Of a DNA stretch of 64,000 bases, positions 36,992 to 45,230 are shown one piece after another; positions within the stretch are counted from its first letter, which is position 1; each line of letters starts with the position of its first letter. The notes beneath the pieces are model-generated. The model worked only from the letters and a program-made list of their open reading frames with translations, ran no database searches and was not told where the DNA came from. The stretch is from Geothrix fermentans DSM 14018 (GTDB taxonomy: Bacteria; Acidobacteriota; Holophagae; Holophagales; Holophagaceae), in contig NZ_AUAU01000007.1 in assembly GCF_000428885.1 (NCBI RefSeq), positions 124,001-188,000 of the forward strand, written 5' to 3'. The position numbers were made by a program, and so were the translations under genes.

Positions 36992-37756
36992 CTACCTCGC
37001 AAGACGGGGTGTGTCCCGGGTGGACGTCTTCCCCAGTTCGTACTGCACGGCGCCCAGCAGGGCCACGGGGGCGGTGACGGCCCGGAGGATGCTGCGGCCC
37101 AGGCTCACGGGCCGCCAGCCCGCGGCGGCCAGAGCGGCGTACTCGGCGTCCGCGATGCCGCCCTCGGGGCCGCAGGTGAAGGCCAGGGCCTCCCGGCGCA
37201 GGCCGGGGTTGGCCTCCCCCGTGGCCAGCTCGTAGGCCACCCACTTCTGGGGGGCCTCCCAGGCGGGCAGGGCGGCGAAGGGGATGGGGGCGCGCAGCTC
37301 CGGGCGGCGGCTGCGGTGGCTCTGCTCGCAGGCGGACTGGATGATCCGCGTCCAGCGCTCCATGCGGGCGGCGGTCTTGGCGGGATCGAACTCGCTGCGG
37401 GCGTAGGCCACGGGCTGGATGAGGGTGGCGCCCAGCTCCACCAGGGGCGGCAGCCACTCGTCGAAGAGGCTGAGCTGGGCCGGTAGCGGAAGGCAGGCCT
37501 GCAGGGGGATGGGCGGCTCCCGGTCCTCCCGGAGGGGCGCCACCAGGCGGGCCAGGGCCCGGTCCCGGCCCAGCTCCGCCAGATCCGCGGTCCAGGTCTG
37601 GTCCCCCAGCACCAGCTCCAGGGCGTCGCCGGGCCGCAGGCGCAGGGCGCGCAGGTGCCGGGCGGCCTCGGCGCCCAGGGGCAGGGCCAGGTTCTCGGCG
37701 GGGCCGGTCGGGAGATCGAAGGGGGCGGCGTCGAGGAAGAGGCGGGGGAGGCTCAC
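36992..37756 (-). CDS. rsmE: 16S rRNA (uracil-3) methyltransferase RsmE
   Basis: 254-residue SPOUT methyltransferase that methylates U1498 of 16S rRNA. PUA-like N-terminal domain (ALELVLGDQTWTADL) then the knot with AFTCGPEGGIADAEY and LGRSILRAVTAPVALL. The family usually has ILRtETA; here the Glu is replaced by Val, though the knot is otherwise intact. The start is GTG. It lies 25 nt upstream of the peptidase gene. Confidence 0.9.
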   Translation of the reverse strand: MSLPRLFLDAAPFDLPTGPAENLALPLGAEAARHLRALRLRPGDALELVLGDQTWTADLAELGRDRALARLVAPLREDREPPIPLQACLPLPAQLSLFDEWLPPLVELGATLIQPVAYARSEFDPAKTAARMERWTRIIQSACEQSHRSRRPELRAPIPFAALPAWEAPQKWVAYELATGEANPGLRREALAFTCGPEGGIADAEYAALAAAGWRPVSLGRSILRAVTAPVALLGAVQYELGKTSTRDTPRLAR

Positions 37757-37839
37757 GGAGGGATCATCCCATGGGGCGGACCGCGGGCCCAGAATCGGGG
37801 GCTTCCGGCTTTCGCTAAGCTGGATGTCTGGAGGATCCT

Positions 37840-38784
37840 TTGGTCGATGCCCTGCTGCAAGCCGCTCCCTGGTGGGCCTGGGGGGGCTTCCACGCCTTCG
37901 TGTTCCTGATGCTCACCCTCGACCTGGGCGTGTTCAACCGGAAGATCCATGCGCCGAGCATGCGGGAGGCCGGCCTCTGGAGCGCCGTCTGGATCACGCT
38001 GGCGCTCATCTTCAACGCGCTGATCTTCCAGGCGGAGGGCTCCCAGAAGGGGCTGGAGTGGTTCACGGGCTACGTGCTGGAGAAGTCCCTCAGCGTGGAC
38101 AACCTCTTCGTGTTCGTGCTGGTGTTCCAGAGCTTCCAGGTGGACCTGCGGCACCAGCACCGGGTGCTGTTCTGGGGCGTGTTCGGGGCCCTGATCATGC
38201 GCGCCGTGATGATCCTCGCCGGCACGGCCCTGCTCAACCGCTTCGAGTGGATGATGTACGTTTTCGGCGGCTTCCTCATCTACACCGGCCTGAAGATGCT
38301 GGTGGTGAAGGGCGAGGATCCGGACCCCACACAGAATCCCCTGGTGCGGGCCTTCCGGCGCTTCGTGCCCTATGACGAGAAGGGCGGCCACGAGCACTTC
38401 TGGTCCCATAAGGACGGCCGTCGCTTCGCCACCCCCATGCTGCTGGTGCTCATCACCATCGAGGTGACGGACCTGGTCTTCGCCGTGGATTCCATCCCGG
38501 CCGTGCTGGCTGTGAGCCGGGATCCCTTCGTGGTCTACACCTCGAACATCTTCGCCATCCTGGGCCTGCGGAGCCTCTACTTCCTGCTGGCCAAGATGAT
38601 GGACCGCTTCCACCACCTGAAGACCGGCCTGGCCGTGGTGCTGGCCTTCGTGGGCGTGAAGATGTGCATCGCGGACTGGGTGCACATCCCCGTGCAGTAC
38701 AGCCTCCTGGTCATCGCCGCCGTGCTGGGCGGGAGCGTGGTGGCCAGCCTGGCCTGGCCCACGGAGCAGGACGGGGCCGAGTGA
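37840..38784 (+). CDS. TerC/Alx-family integral membrane protein
   Basis: 314 residues, eight or nine hydrophobic helices, with the family motifs EKSLSVDNLFVFVLVF (about 83-98) and EVTDLVFAVDSIPAV (about 205-219), which carry acidic residues linked to metal (manganese) handling. Alx/TerC members export Mn(II) or support metalation of exported proteins. The predicted start is TTG with GGAGG at 5-nt spacing. ribF overlaps its stop by one base. Confidence 0.9.
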   Translation: MVDALLQAAPWWAWGGFHAFVFLMLTLDLGVFNRKIHAPSMREAGLWSAVWITLALIFNALIFQAEGSQKGLEWFTGYVLEKSLSVDNLFVFVLVFQSFQVDLRHQHRVLFWGVFGALIMRAVMILAGTALLNRFEWMMYVFGGFLIYTGLKMLVVKGEDPDPTQNPLVRAFRRFVPYDEKGGHEHFWSHKDGRRFATPMLLVLITIEVTDLVFAVDSIPAVLAVSRDPFVVYTSNIFAILGLRSLYFLLAKMMDRFHHLKTGLAVVLAFVGVKMCIADWVHIPVQYSLLVIAAVLGGSVVASLAWPTEQDGAE

Positions 38785-39731
38785 TGGAGGTGTGGCGCCA
38801 CACCCTGGAGACGGCCCCGGCGGCGGGGCCCGCCTCGGCCCCCTTCATCGTCACCCTGGGCAACTTCGATGGCGTCCACGCCGGCCACCGGGAGCTGCTG
38901 CGCCTCGCCGCGGGGCGCGCCCGGGCCGCGGGCCTGCGCGCGGCGGTGGTCACCTTCGATCCGCACCCCACGGTGGTGGTGGCGCCCCAGCGCAAGCCCA
39001 AGCTGCTGATGACCCTGGAGCAGCGCCTGGAGGCCTTCGGGGCCGAAGGCATGGACCTGGCCTGGGTGATCCCCTTCAGCCGCGCCTTCTCGGAGCTGAG
39101 CCCCGCGGCGTTCCTCGAGGGGGTCCGGCGGGCGCTCTCGCCCGTGGAGCTGCACGTGGGCCGCGCCTTCGCCTTCGGCCGCGACCGGACGGGCACCGTG
39201 GAGACCCTGGAGGCCTGGGGCGCGGCCCACGGATGCGCCGTGCACACGCTTGCCCTGCGCGCCCCGGATGGGGGCCGCCTCTCCAGCACCCGCATCCGGG
39301 AGGCCCTGGATCACGGCGAGGTGGCGGCGGCGGCGGAGCTGCTGGGCCACCCCTACACCCTCACGGGCGTGGTGGTGGAGGGCGACCGCCGGGGCCGCCA
39401 CCTGGGCTTCCCCACGGCGAACCTGGCTTGGGAGCAGGAGCAGCTGCCGGCCTATGGCGTCTACGTCACCGAGGCCTTCCTCCCCCACCACGGCGGGGTC
39501 CGCCTCGGGCTCACGAACGTGGGCGAGAAGCCGACCTTCGAGGGCCGGCGCCTCACGGTGGAGACCCACCTGCCAGACTTCGAGGGGGACCTCTACGGCG
39601 CCCGCCTGCACCTGCGCTTCCTCCACCGGATCCGCGGCGAGGTGCGCTTCGCCTCCGTGGACGAACTCCGGGTGCAGATCGCGCGGGACGTGGCCGAGGG
39701 CAAGGCCTGGTGGGCGGCCCACCGGGGCTGA
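38784..39731 (+). CDS. ribF: Bifunctional riboflavin kinase/FAD synthetase
   Basis: Makes FMN and then FAD from riboflavin. 315 residues: N-terminal adenylyltransferase domain (GNFDGVHAGHREL, VTFDPHP, LSSTRIREAL) and C-terminal flavokinase (GRHLGFPTANLAW, YGVYVTEAF). The ATG overlaps the terC stop codon (TGATG), so the two are translationally coupled. Confidence 0.94.
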   Translation: MEVWRHTLETAPAAGPASAPFIVTLGNFDGVHAGHRELLRLAAGRARAAGLRAAVVTFDPHPTVVVAPQRKPKLLMTLEQRLEAFGAEGMDLAWVIPFSRAFSELSPAAFLEGVRRALSPVELHVGRAFAFGRDRTGTVETLEAWGAAHGCAVHTLALRAPDGGRLSSTRIREALDHGEVAAAAELLGHPYTLTGVVVEGDRRGRHLGFPTANLAWEQEQLPAYGVYVTEAFLPHHGGVRLGLTNVGEKPTFEGRRLTVETHLPDFEGDLYGARLHLRFLHRIRGEVRFASVDELRVQIARDVAEGKAWWAAHRG

Positions 39732-39740
39732 GGGGAGCTT

Positions 39741-39941
39741 CTAGCTGGCCGCGGCCACCCGCCAGCGGGTGAGGGGCCGCTCGGCCAGGTCCCAGACCTG
39801 GAGGCCCAGGGGGAGGCGGGTCACGCCCAGACGCTGGCGGATCTGGGCCTTGGCGGCCTCCAGGCTCTCGGCCTCCAGGGGGCCGTACTCCATGAAGTAG
39901 CCGCTGAACTTGTAGCCGAAACTGCGAAAAGGGGTCCGCAT
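39741..39941 (-). CDS. Small hypothetical protein (66 aa)
   Basis: 66 residues, MRTPFRSFGYKFSGYFMEYG at the N-terminus, then a helical stretch LEAAKAQIRQRLG and a C-terminal LQVWDLAERPLTRWRV; no family recognised. The chosen ATG has GGAG five bases upstream and lies about 20 nt after a good promoter; a start 24 nt upstream would coincide with the transcription start. Converges on ribF. Confidence 0.65.
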   Translation of the reverse strand: MRTPFRSFGYKFSGYFMEYGPLEAESLEAAKAQIRQRLGVTRLPLGLQVWDLAERPLTRWRVAAAS

Positions 39942-39967
39942 GGGGGCTCCGTCTGTCCCGTTCATAC

Positions 39968-39996
39968 GATATTCGTCTTTTTTTCGTTCAAGTCAA
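39968..39996 (-). promoter_or_regulatory. Sigma-70-type promoter for the 66-aa gene
   Basis: Minus strand TTGACT, 17-nt spacer, AATATC; the spacer holds a run of seven A. It is embedded in an AT-rich island in a GC-rich genome and lies 27 nt upstream of the ATG. A CTTTTTTTCG/CGAAAAAAAG inverted repeat (39977-39986 and 40005-40014) overlaps the -35 region and could bind a regulator. Confidence 0.6.
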
Positions 39997-40085
39997 GGGC
40001 GAGGCGAAAAAAAGTCTGAACCAATTTCGAGGGAGCCCCTTCAGCTTCGTGCAAGGGATCGGACGCCGGCTGTCCAATCCGGAGC

Positions 40086-40439
40086 TCAGCGGAGCCAGAG
40101 CTCCACCCGGGCCTGGAAGGGCGGGGTCAGAGGCCGGGGCAAGGGCCGGGGCAAGAGTTGGGGCAAGAGTTGGGGCAGCGGCCGGAGGACCACGCGACCC
40201 TCGGCGCAGTCGTCGTCGCGGTAGGACCGGACGTAGCCGGGGTAGGTGCCATAGCCGCGACGCTCCCACCGGTCGTCATCGTCCCAGCGGCGGTAGGAGT
40301 CGCGGTAGACGTCGCGGTAGACGTCGCCGCAGGCATCGCGCTCCACCACCACGACGCGGCGGGGACGGCGCCAGGGGCTATGGGCGGAGAGGGGGAAGGC
40401 GGCAAGGGCCACGAGGGAGAGCAGGAGCAGACGGCGCAT
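40086..40439 (-). CDS. Small secreted Arg/Asp/Tyr- and Leu/Pro-rich protein
   Basis: 117 residues with a signal peptide (MRRLLLLSLVALAAFPLSAHS) and AAGGAGG ribosome-binding site. The mature part has repeated Tyr-Arg-Asp units (VYRDVYRDSYRR), a DDDDRWERRGYG stretch, and a C-terminal tandem LPQLLPQLLPRPLPRPL from short DNA repeats. Likely periplasmic; no family recognised. Confidence 0.65.
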   Translation of the reverse strand: MRRLLLLSLVALAAFPLSAHSPWRRPRRVVVVERDACGDVYRDVYRDSYRRWDDDDRWERRGYGTYPGYVRSYRDDDCAEGRVVLRPLPQLLPQLLPRPLPRPLTPPFQARVELWLR

Positions 40440-40605
40440 GGGACCTCCTTGCGGGAGCGGGGCGGTCACCCCGCGGCCAAGGCGTCTCACGACCCATGCC
40501 AGATCGGGAAGTGGCGGCATCAGGGCAGTTGGCCCAAGGGCCCCACCGGGGCCCAGGCACGAAATGCAACATGGGGACGCCCGGGCGTGGCAGGGGGCGA
40601 CGCGG

Positions 40606-41220
40606 TCAGCGCTCCCGGCGATCCCCCACGACTACGGCGGGCACGCCGGCCACGATGGCCCAGTCGGGCACGTCCTTCGTCACCACGGCGCCCATGGCCA
40701 CCACGGCGTGGTCGCCCACGGTGACGCCGTCGGTGATGCCGGCGTTGGCGCCGATCCACACGTCCCTGCCGAGGCGGATGCCCCGGGAGCGCACGGGCTG
40801 GTCCTTGATGTCGCGGTCGGGCTTCATCCCATGGTCGAAGGCGTAGATCGCCGCGCCGCTGGCGATGCGCGTGCCGCTGCCGATGGCGAGGCCCTTCCGT
40901 CCCCCGTCCAGCCGGGCGCCTGCGTTCACGCTGACATCGTCCCCGAGGGTGAGGGGCCCGTGCAGAAAGGCCTGGGCGGCGATGGCGCAGCGGTTGCCGA
41001 GCACCACGCCCCGGCCCGGCTCCCCGAAGATGGCGGCGTCCGGCGCGATGAAGCAGCCGGCTCCGAGGGTGACGGTCTCCTGGGCCACCAGCCGGGCCTG
41101 CACCTCCGCCTGCCAGGCCTCGGCCCAGGCGCGGTGCCGGGGCTTGAGGGCGAAGTAGAGCCAGGGCATCCAGGCCAGGCGGCGCTGGTGCTGCTCGCGG
41201 AGGGCCTCGAGGTCGCGCAT
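40606..41220 (-). CDS. Hexapeptide-repeat acyltransferase (maltose/galactoside acetyltransferase type)
   Basis: 204 residues. An N-terminal helical segment (1-50) precedes a left-handed beta-helix of hexapeptide repeats (from [15 protein letters not shown]), with the extended loop [13 protein letters not shown] (putative catalytic His) and the closing [20 protein letters not shown] typical of LacA/Maa-type O-acetyltransferases. Acceptor sugar unknown. It is divergent from marC. Confidence 0.88.
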   Translation of the reverse strand: MRDLEALREQHQRRLAWMPWLYFALKPRHRAWAEAWQAEVQARLVAQETVTLGAGCFIAPDAAIFGEPGRGVVLGNRCAIAAQAFLHGPLTLGDDVSVNAGARLDGGRKGLAIGSGTRIASGAAIYAFDHGMKPDRDIKDQPVRSRGIRLGRDVWIGANAGITDGVTVGDHAVVAMGAVVTKDVPDWAIVAGVPAVVVGDRRER

Positions 41221-41248
41221 GGCTTCATCCTAGCGGCTACAGTAGGCC

Positions 41249-41935
41249 ATGCCCCACCTCGGCCCCCTGCCCACCTGGTCCTTCGCCCTCGGCGTGGCGA
41301 CATCGCTGTTCTCGGTGCTGAACCCCATCAGCGCGGCGGCCATCTTCGCCAGCGCCACCACGGGCATGGAGCAGCCGGCCCTGCGCCGCAGCGCGAAGAA
41401 GGCCGCCCTCACGGCGGGAGCGGCCATGCTGGCCTTCGCGCTGGTGGGCCAGTTCATCTTCAGCCTCTTCGGCTTCACGGCGCTGGCCATGCGCTTCGTG
41501 GGCGGCGTGCTGGTGCTCTACCGCGCCATCTCCATGCTCTACGGCGAGGATCCCCGCGAGCGCACCACCGAGGACGAGAAGGCCGAGGCCAGCCGGAAGC
41601 TGCCGGAGGACTTCGCCATCATCCCCTTCGGCATCCCGCTGGTGGCGGGACCCGGCACGCTCTCCACCGTGATGGGCATGATCGCCGGCATCGGCTGGCT
41701 GGAGTACGGCGTCGTGCTGCTGGCCATCCTCCTGAACACCTGGATCGTCTACCTGTTCCTGCGCAAGGCCCCGGCTGTGTTCGCCCGCCTGGGCGCCATC
41801 GGCACCAAGGTGGTGAACAAGCTCATGGGCCTCATCCTCGCCGCCGTGGCCATGCAGTTCCTCATCAACGGCGTGAAGGCCCTCTACCTGGAGATGCGCG
41901 AGACCCCGCCGGCGGCCGTGGTGGCGACGAAGTAA
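41249..41935 (+). CDS. MarC-family inner membrane protein
   Basis: 228 residues with six hydrophobic helices. The opening SLFSVLNPISAAAIFAS and the mid-protein IPFGIPLVAGPGTLSTVMG are the two family half-repeats. Function of MarC proteins remains unsettled (formerly linked to antibiotic resistance). It is divergent from the acyltransferase gene; downstream is a complex inverted repeat. Confidence 0.9.
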   Translation: MPHLGPLPTWSFALGVATSLFSVLNPISAAAIFASATTGMEQPALRRSAKKAALTAGAAMLAFALVGQFIFSLFGFTALAMRFVGGVLVLYRAISMLYGEDPRERTTEDEKAEASRKLPEDFAIIPFGIPLVAGPGTLSTVMGMIAGIGWLEYGVVLLAILLNTWIVYLFLRKAPAVFARLGAIGTKVVNKLMGLILAAVAMQFLINGVKALYLEMRETPPAAVVATK

Positions 41936-41954
41936 CCCCAGACGTCAAAGAGCT

Positions 41955-42022
41955 GGAACACAGAGGACACAGAAGAAAGCTTTCTCTGTGCCTTCAGTGA
42001 GTCTCTGCGGCCTCTGTGTTCC
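41955..42022. repeat. Compound inverted repeat between marC and gpx
   Basis: Outer arms GGAACACAGAGG and CCTCTGTGTTCC (12 bp, perfect) enclose a second hairpin CACAGAAGAAAG/CTTTCTCTGTG. It is related in wording (CACAGAGGACACAGAAGAAA) to the CACGAAGGACACGAAGAAA repeat around the GxxExxY gene at 46.4 kb. It lies between convergent genes and could terminate both. Confidence 0.7.
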
Positions 42023-42036
42023 GCCCTCGGCTTTTC

Positions 42037-42567
42037 CTACTTCAGCGCCGCTTCGATGGCCGCGCGCAGCTCGGCGCTCTCGGGCGCCACCTTGCTGGGG
42101 AAGGCCTGGAGCACCTGGCCGTCCTTGCCCACGAGGTACTTGTGGAAGTTCCAGGCGGGCTCGCCGTGCTTGGCGGTGAGGAACCGGTACACAGGCGCCT
42201 GGTGGGCGCCCTTGACGTCCAGCTTCTCGAAGAGGGGGAAGGTCACGCCGTAGTTCTTCTGGCAGAAGCTCTCGATCTGGGCGGCGGTGCCGGGCTCCTG
42301 GGCCCCGAACTGGTTGCAGGGGAAGCCCAGGATCACCAGGCCGCGGTCCCTGTAGTCCGTGTAGAGCTTCTGCAGCCCCGCGTACTGGGGCGTGAAGCCG
42401 CACTCGCTGGCCACGTTCACGGCCAGCACGACCTTGCCCTTGTAGGCGGCCAGGGACTGGGACTTCCCGTCCAGGGTGCGGAGGGTGATCTCGTGCAGGG
42501 ACATGGGGACCTTCCTTTCGGCGGCGGGCAGGGACAGGGCGAGGAAGAGGGCGAGGGCGGCGCGCAA
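42037..42567 (-). CDS. Exported glutathione peroxidase-like protein
   Basis: 176-residue thiol peroxidase of the glutathione-peroxidase family with catalytic cysteine in NVASECGFT (Cys, not selenocysteine), FPCNQFGAQEPG (Gln) and WNFHKYLV (Trp). The start decides location: a TTG with GGAGG at ideal spacing adds LRAALALFLALSLPAAE, a signal peptide, so the enzyme is probably periplasmic. The internal ATG (MSLHEIT) would give the cytoplasmic form but has no good ribosome-binding site. Confidence 0.88.
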   Translation of the reverse strand: MRAALALFLALSLPAAERKVPMSLHEITLRTLDGKSQSLAAYKGKVVLAVNVASECGFTPQYAGLQKLYTDYRDRGLVILGFPCNQFGAQEPGTAAQIESFCQKNYGVTFPLFEKLDVKGAHQAPVYRFLTAKHGEPAWNFHKYLVGKDGQVLQAFPSKVAPESAELRAAIEAALK

Positions 42568-42692
42568 AGAACCTCCGGGGACCTGGGTTGGATGCCTCCC
42601 CCCGGGGCGCCGTGCCCGGCGTGGAAAAAAACACCCGGAAGCCGCGATCTCCTGGCGCATCTGCGTTAGCCTTTGGATCGACTGGACCCCCC

Positions 42693-44126
42693 ATGCCCGA
42701 ATCCAGCCCGTACCGCCCGACGCCACCGGAGACCGCCGTCACGGGGGCGGCCCGGATCGCGCTGACCTATGCGGTCCTCTCAGCTATCTGGATCCTGTTC
42801 TCGGACCGCCTGGTGCAGGCCCTCACGGCGGATCCGGGCTGGATGACGACCCTGAGCATCCTCAAGGGCTGGGCCTTCGTGGCCGTCACCGCCACGATGC
42901 TGTTCCTCATGGTGCGGCGCCTCGTGGCCCGCGTGGCCCAGCGGGAGGCCCAGTTCCGCACCCTGATCCACACCATCCCCGACATGGTGTGGCTGAAGGA
43001 TCCGCAGGGTGTCTACCTGGCCTGCAACCCCGCCTTCGAGCGGTTCTTCGGGGCCCCGGAGGCCGCCATCCAGGGGAAGACCGACCATGACTTCCTCCCG
43101 AAGGAGGAGGCGGACTTCTTCCGGCAGAAGGACCGGGAGGCCATGGCCGCAGGGGGGCCCCGGGCCAACGAGGAATGGGTCACCCTGGCGGACGGCGGCG
43201 GCCGGATCCTGCTCGAGACCTTGAAGACGCCCATGCTGGACCCGTCCGGCACCCTGATCGGCGTCCTGGGGATCGGACGCGACATCACGGAACAGGACAG
43301 CCACTCGCGCGAGCGGGCGAAGCTCCAGGCCCAGCTCTTCGAGGCCCAGAAACTGGAAGCCCTCGGCCGTTTCGCCGGCGGCGTGGCCCACGACTACAAC
43401 AACATGCTGAGCGTGATCGTCGCCAACGCGGACCTCGCCCTCTTCCGGCTGGGCGAGGGGCGCCCCGAGCAGAAGTACCTCGAGGAGATCGTCAGGGCGG
43501 CCCGGCACTCGGCGGACCTCACCTCCCGGATCCTGGGCTTCGCCCGCCGGCAGCCGCTGGATCCAAGGGAAGTGGGCCTCAATCAGGCCGTGGCGGACCT
43601 GCTCCCCCTGCTGGAGCGGCTGGCGGGCGAGCACATCCAGCTGGTCTGGACCCCTGGTGCGGACCTCTGGACCGCGTGGGTGGACCCCACCCAGCTGGAG
43701 CAACTGCTGACGAACCTGGTGGTCAACGCCCGGGATGCGATTCAGGGCCCCGGCCGGATCACGCTTGCCACGGCGAACCGGACCCTCAGCGAGAGGGATT
43801 GCGCGGCCTGGATGGAAGCCGGGCCGGGCGAGTACGTGGAACTCCAGGTGTCGGACAACGGGAAAGGCATGCCCCCCGAGATCCTGCCTTACATCTTCGA
43901 ACCGTTCTTCACGACCAAGCCCAAGGGGCGCGGCACGGGACTCGGGCTCGCCATGGTCCACGGCATCGTCCGCCAGCACCGGGGAACCCTGCGGGTGGAC
44001 ACTGCCCCAGACCAGGGCACCACGTTCCGGATCCTGCTGCCCCGGGCGGGGGCGGACGTGCCACCGCTTGAAAGGGCCGCTACTTCCGCAGCTTCATCAG
44101 GTCCAGGAAGATCACCAGGGCCATGA
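42693..44126 (+). CDS. PAS-domain sensor histidine kinase
   Basis: 477 residues. Two N-terminal transmembrane helices (about 23-40 and 51-70), a PAS domain (87-205, with WLKDPQGVYLACNPAFERFFG), then HisKA with GGVAHDYNNML (phospho-acceptor His233), and HATPase boxes LVVNARDAI, DNGKGMPPE, FEPFFTTK, GTGLGLAMVHG. Its short periplasmic loop suggests cytoplasmic sensing through PAS. No receiver domain or response regulator is next to it. Its 3' end overlaps the convergent rseP by 47 bp. Confidence 0.92.
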   Translation: MPESSPYRPTPPETAVTGAARIALTYAVLSAIWILFSDRLVQALTADPGWMTTLSILKGWAFVAVTATMLFLMVRRLVARVAQREAQFRTLIHTIPDMVWLKDPQGVYLACNPAFERFFGAPEAAIQGKTDHDFLPKEEADFFRQKDREAMAAGGPRANEEWVTLADGGGRILLETLKTPMLDPSGTLIGVLGIGRDITEQDSHSRERAKLQAQLFEAQKLEALGRFAGGVAHDYNNMLSVIVANADLALFRLGEGRPEQKYLEEIVRAARHSADLTSRILGFARRQPLDPREVGLNQAVADLLPLLERLAGEHIQLVWTPGADLWTAWVDPTQLEQLLTNLVVNARDAIQGPGRITLATANRTLSERDCAAWMEAGPGEYVELQVSDNGKGMPPEILPYIFEPFFTTKPKGRGTGLGLAMVHGIVRQHRGTLRVDTAPDQGTTFRILLPRAGADVPPLERAATSAASSGPGRSPGP

Positions 44127-45222
44127 GGGAGGCCAGGAGGACGAAGCCGCCCGTGAGGATCTTCTCCTTCAGCTCGATGGTGAGGTCCTTGCGCCGCGCC
44201 CGCTCGAAGGCCAGCAGGGCCATGTGGCCGCCGTCCAGGGCGGGGATGGGCAGGGCGTTGAGGATGGCCAGCTGCAGGCTGATGGCCCCGCACATGAAGA
44301 GGAAGGTCTCCCAGCCGTGCTGGGCGGCGCGGCTGCCCTGCTTGATGATGCCGATGGGGCCGGCCACCTCGGCGCTGCGGGCCTGGAAGGTGACGAGGCG
44401 CTTGAGGAAGCCGAAGACCTGGCCCGTGAGGCGCCAGGAGGTCTCCACGGCATAGCGGCCGCCGGTCAGGAGGTCGCCGGCCTGGAGGGGCCGGAACTCC
44501 AGGGGCGTGGCCACGGGCAGGGGCATGAAGCCCAGGCGGCCCTTGCCGCCCTCGTTCCGGGGGGTGAGCGGGAAGGCCAGGGGGCGGCCCTCCCGGGTGA
44601 GGCGGAAGGGCACGGGCTGGTCCGGGTGGCTCTGGATGTAGGCCACTGCGGCCTCCCACTGGGCCCCGGGGAAGCTCAGGTCGCCGATGCTCTGCAGCTC
44701 GTCGCCGACCTTGAGGCCGCCCTGCTCGGCGGCACTGCCGGGCACCACCTCCACCACGGTCCAGGTCTCCTGCACCTTGGTGACGCGGGCCTGGTGGACC
44801 CCCACGAAGCCGAAGAGCACCAGCGTCGTGGCCAGGTTGGCCAGGATGCCGCCGCTGTAGAAGAGCATGCGCTTGCCGAAGGGCTGCTGGAGGAAGCCGT
44901 AGGGATCCTCGGCGCCGGGCTCCTCGGGGTTGAAGCCCGCCAGCTTGACGTAGCCGCCCAGGGGCAGGAGGGAGAGGCGCACGTCCGTCTCGCGCCACTT
45001 GAAGCCGAGGAGGCGGGGGCCGAAGCCCAGGGAGAAGACCTCCACGGGCATGCCCATCCACTTGGCGGCCAGGAAGTGGCCCCCCTCGTGGAGGAAGATG
45101 AGGCCCCCCAGCATGAGCACGGGGCCCCAGAACCCGGCACCTGGCAGCTTGAATGCGGCGATGGAGACGGCGGCGAAGGCGAAGCAGAACGACAGGGACA
45201 GGCGGAAGCGGTTCATGGACAT
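44080..45222 (-). CDS. rseP: Site-2 intramembrane zinc metalloprotease RseP
   Basis: Cleaves transmembrane segments of anti-sigma factors and signal peptide remnants. About 380 residues: active site FLHEGGHFLAAK (HExxH) in the first helix, LPLGGYVKLAG, one PDZ domain (about 125-205, VVPGSAAEQGGLKVGDEL), and NALPIPALDGGH with the third zinc ligand. I chose the ATG at 45222, 8 nt after ispC; the next ATG (45216) or one inside ispC (45252) are possible. Last gene of the uppS-cdsA-ispC-rseP operon. Confidence 0.93.
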   Translation of the reverse strand: MSMNRFRLSLSFCFAFAAVSIAAFKLPGAGFWGPVLMLGGLIFLHEGGHFLAAKWMGMPVEVFSLGFGPRLLGFKWRETDVRLSLLPLGGYVKLAGFNPEEPGAEDPYGFLQQPFGKRMLFYSGGILANLATTLVLFGFVGVHQARVTKVQETWTVVEVVPGSAAEQGGLKVGDELQSIGDLSFPGAQWEAAVAYIQSHPDQPVPFRLTREGRPLAFPLTPRNEGGKGRLGFMPLPVATPLEFRPLQAGDLLTGGRYAVETSWRLTGQVFGFLKRLVTFQARSAEVAGPIGIIKQGSRAAQHGWETFLFMCGAISLQLAILNALPIPALDGGHMALLAFERARRKDLTIELKEKILTGGFVLLASLMALVIFLDLMKLRK

Positions 45223-45230
45223 CCGAAAGG

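Noticed and set aside
37757-37839. Manganese (yybP-ykoY) riboswitch before the TerC-family gene
   Set aside because: Only 83 bp separate rsmE and terC starts and I see no conserved stem or TCGGGG-like pattern.
40127-40185. Short GGGGCAAGAGTT tandem repeats as a CRISPR or regulatory array
   Set aside because: They are in frame and encode the LPQLLPQLLPRP repeats of the small secreted protein; unit length and lack of spacers exclude CRISPR.
42610-42640. Extra parS-like site (GTGGAAAAAAACACC) near the histidine kinase
   Set aside because: It lacks the CACGTG centre and is not palindromic.
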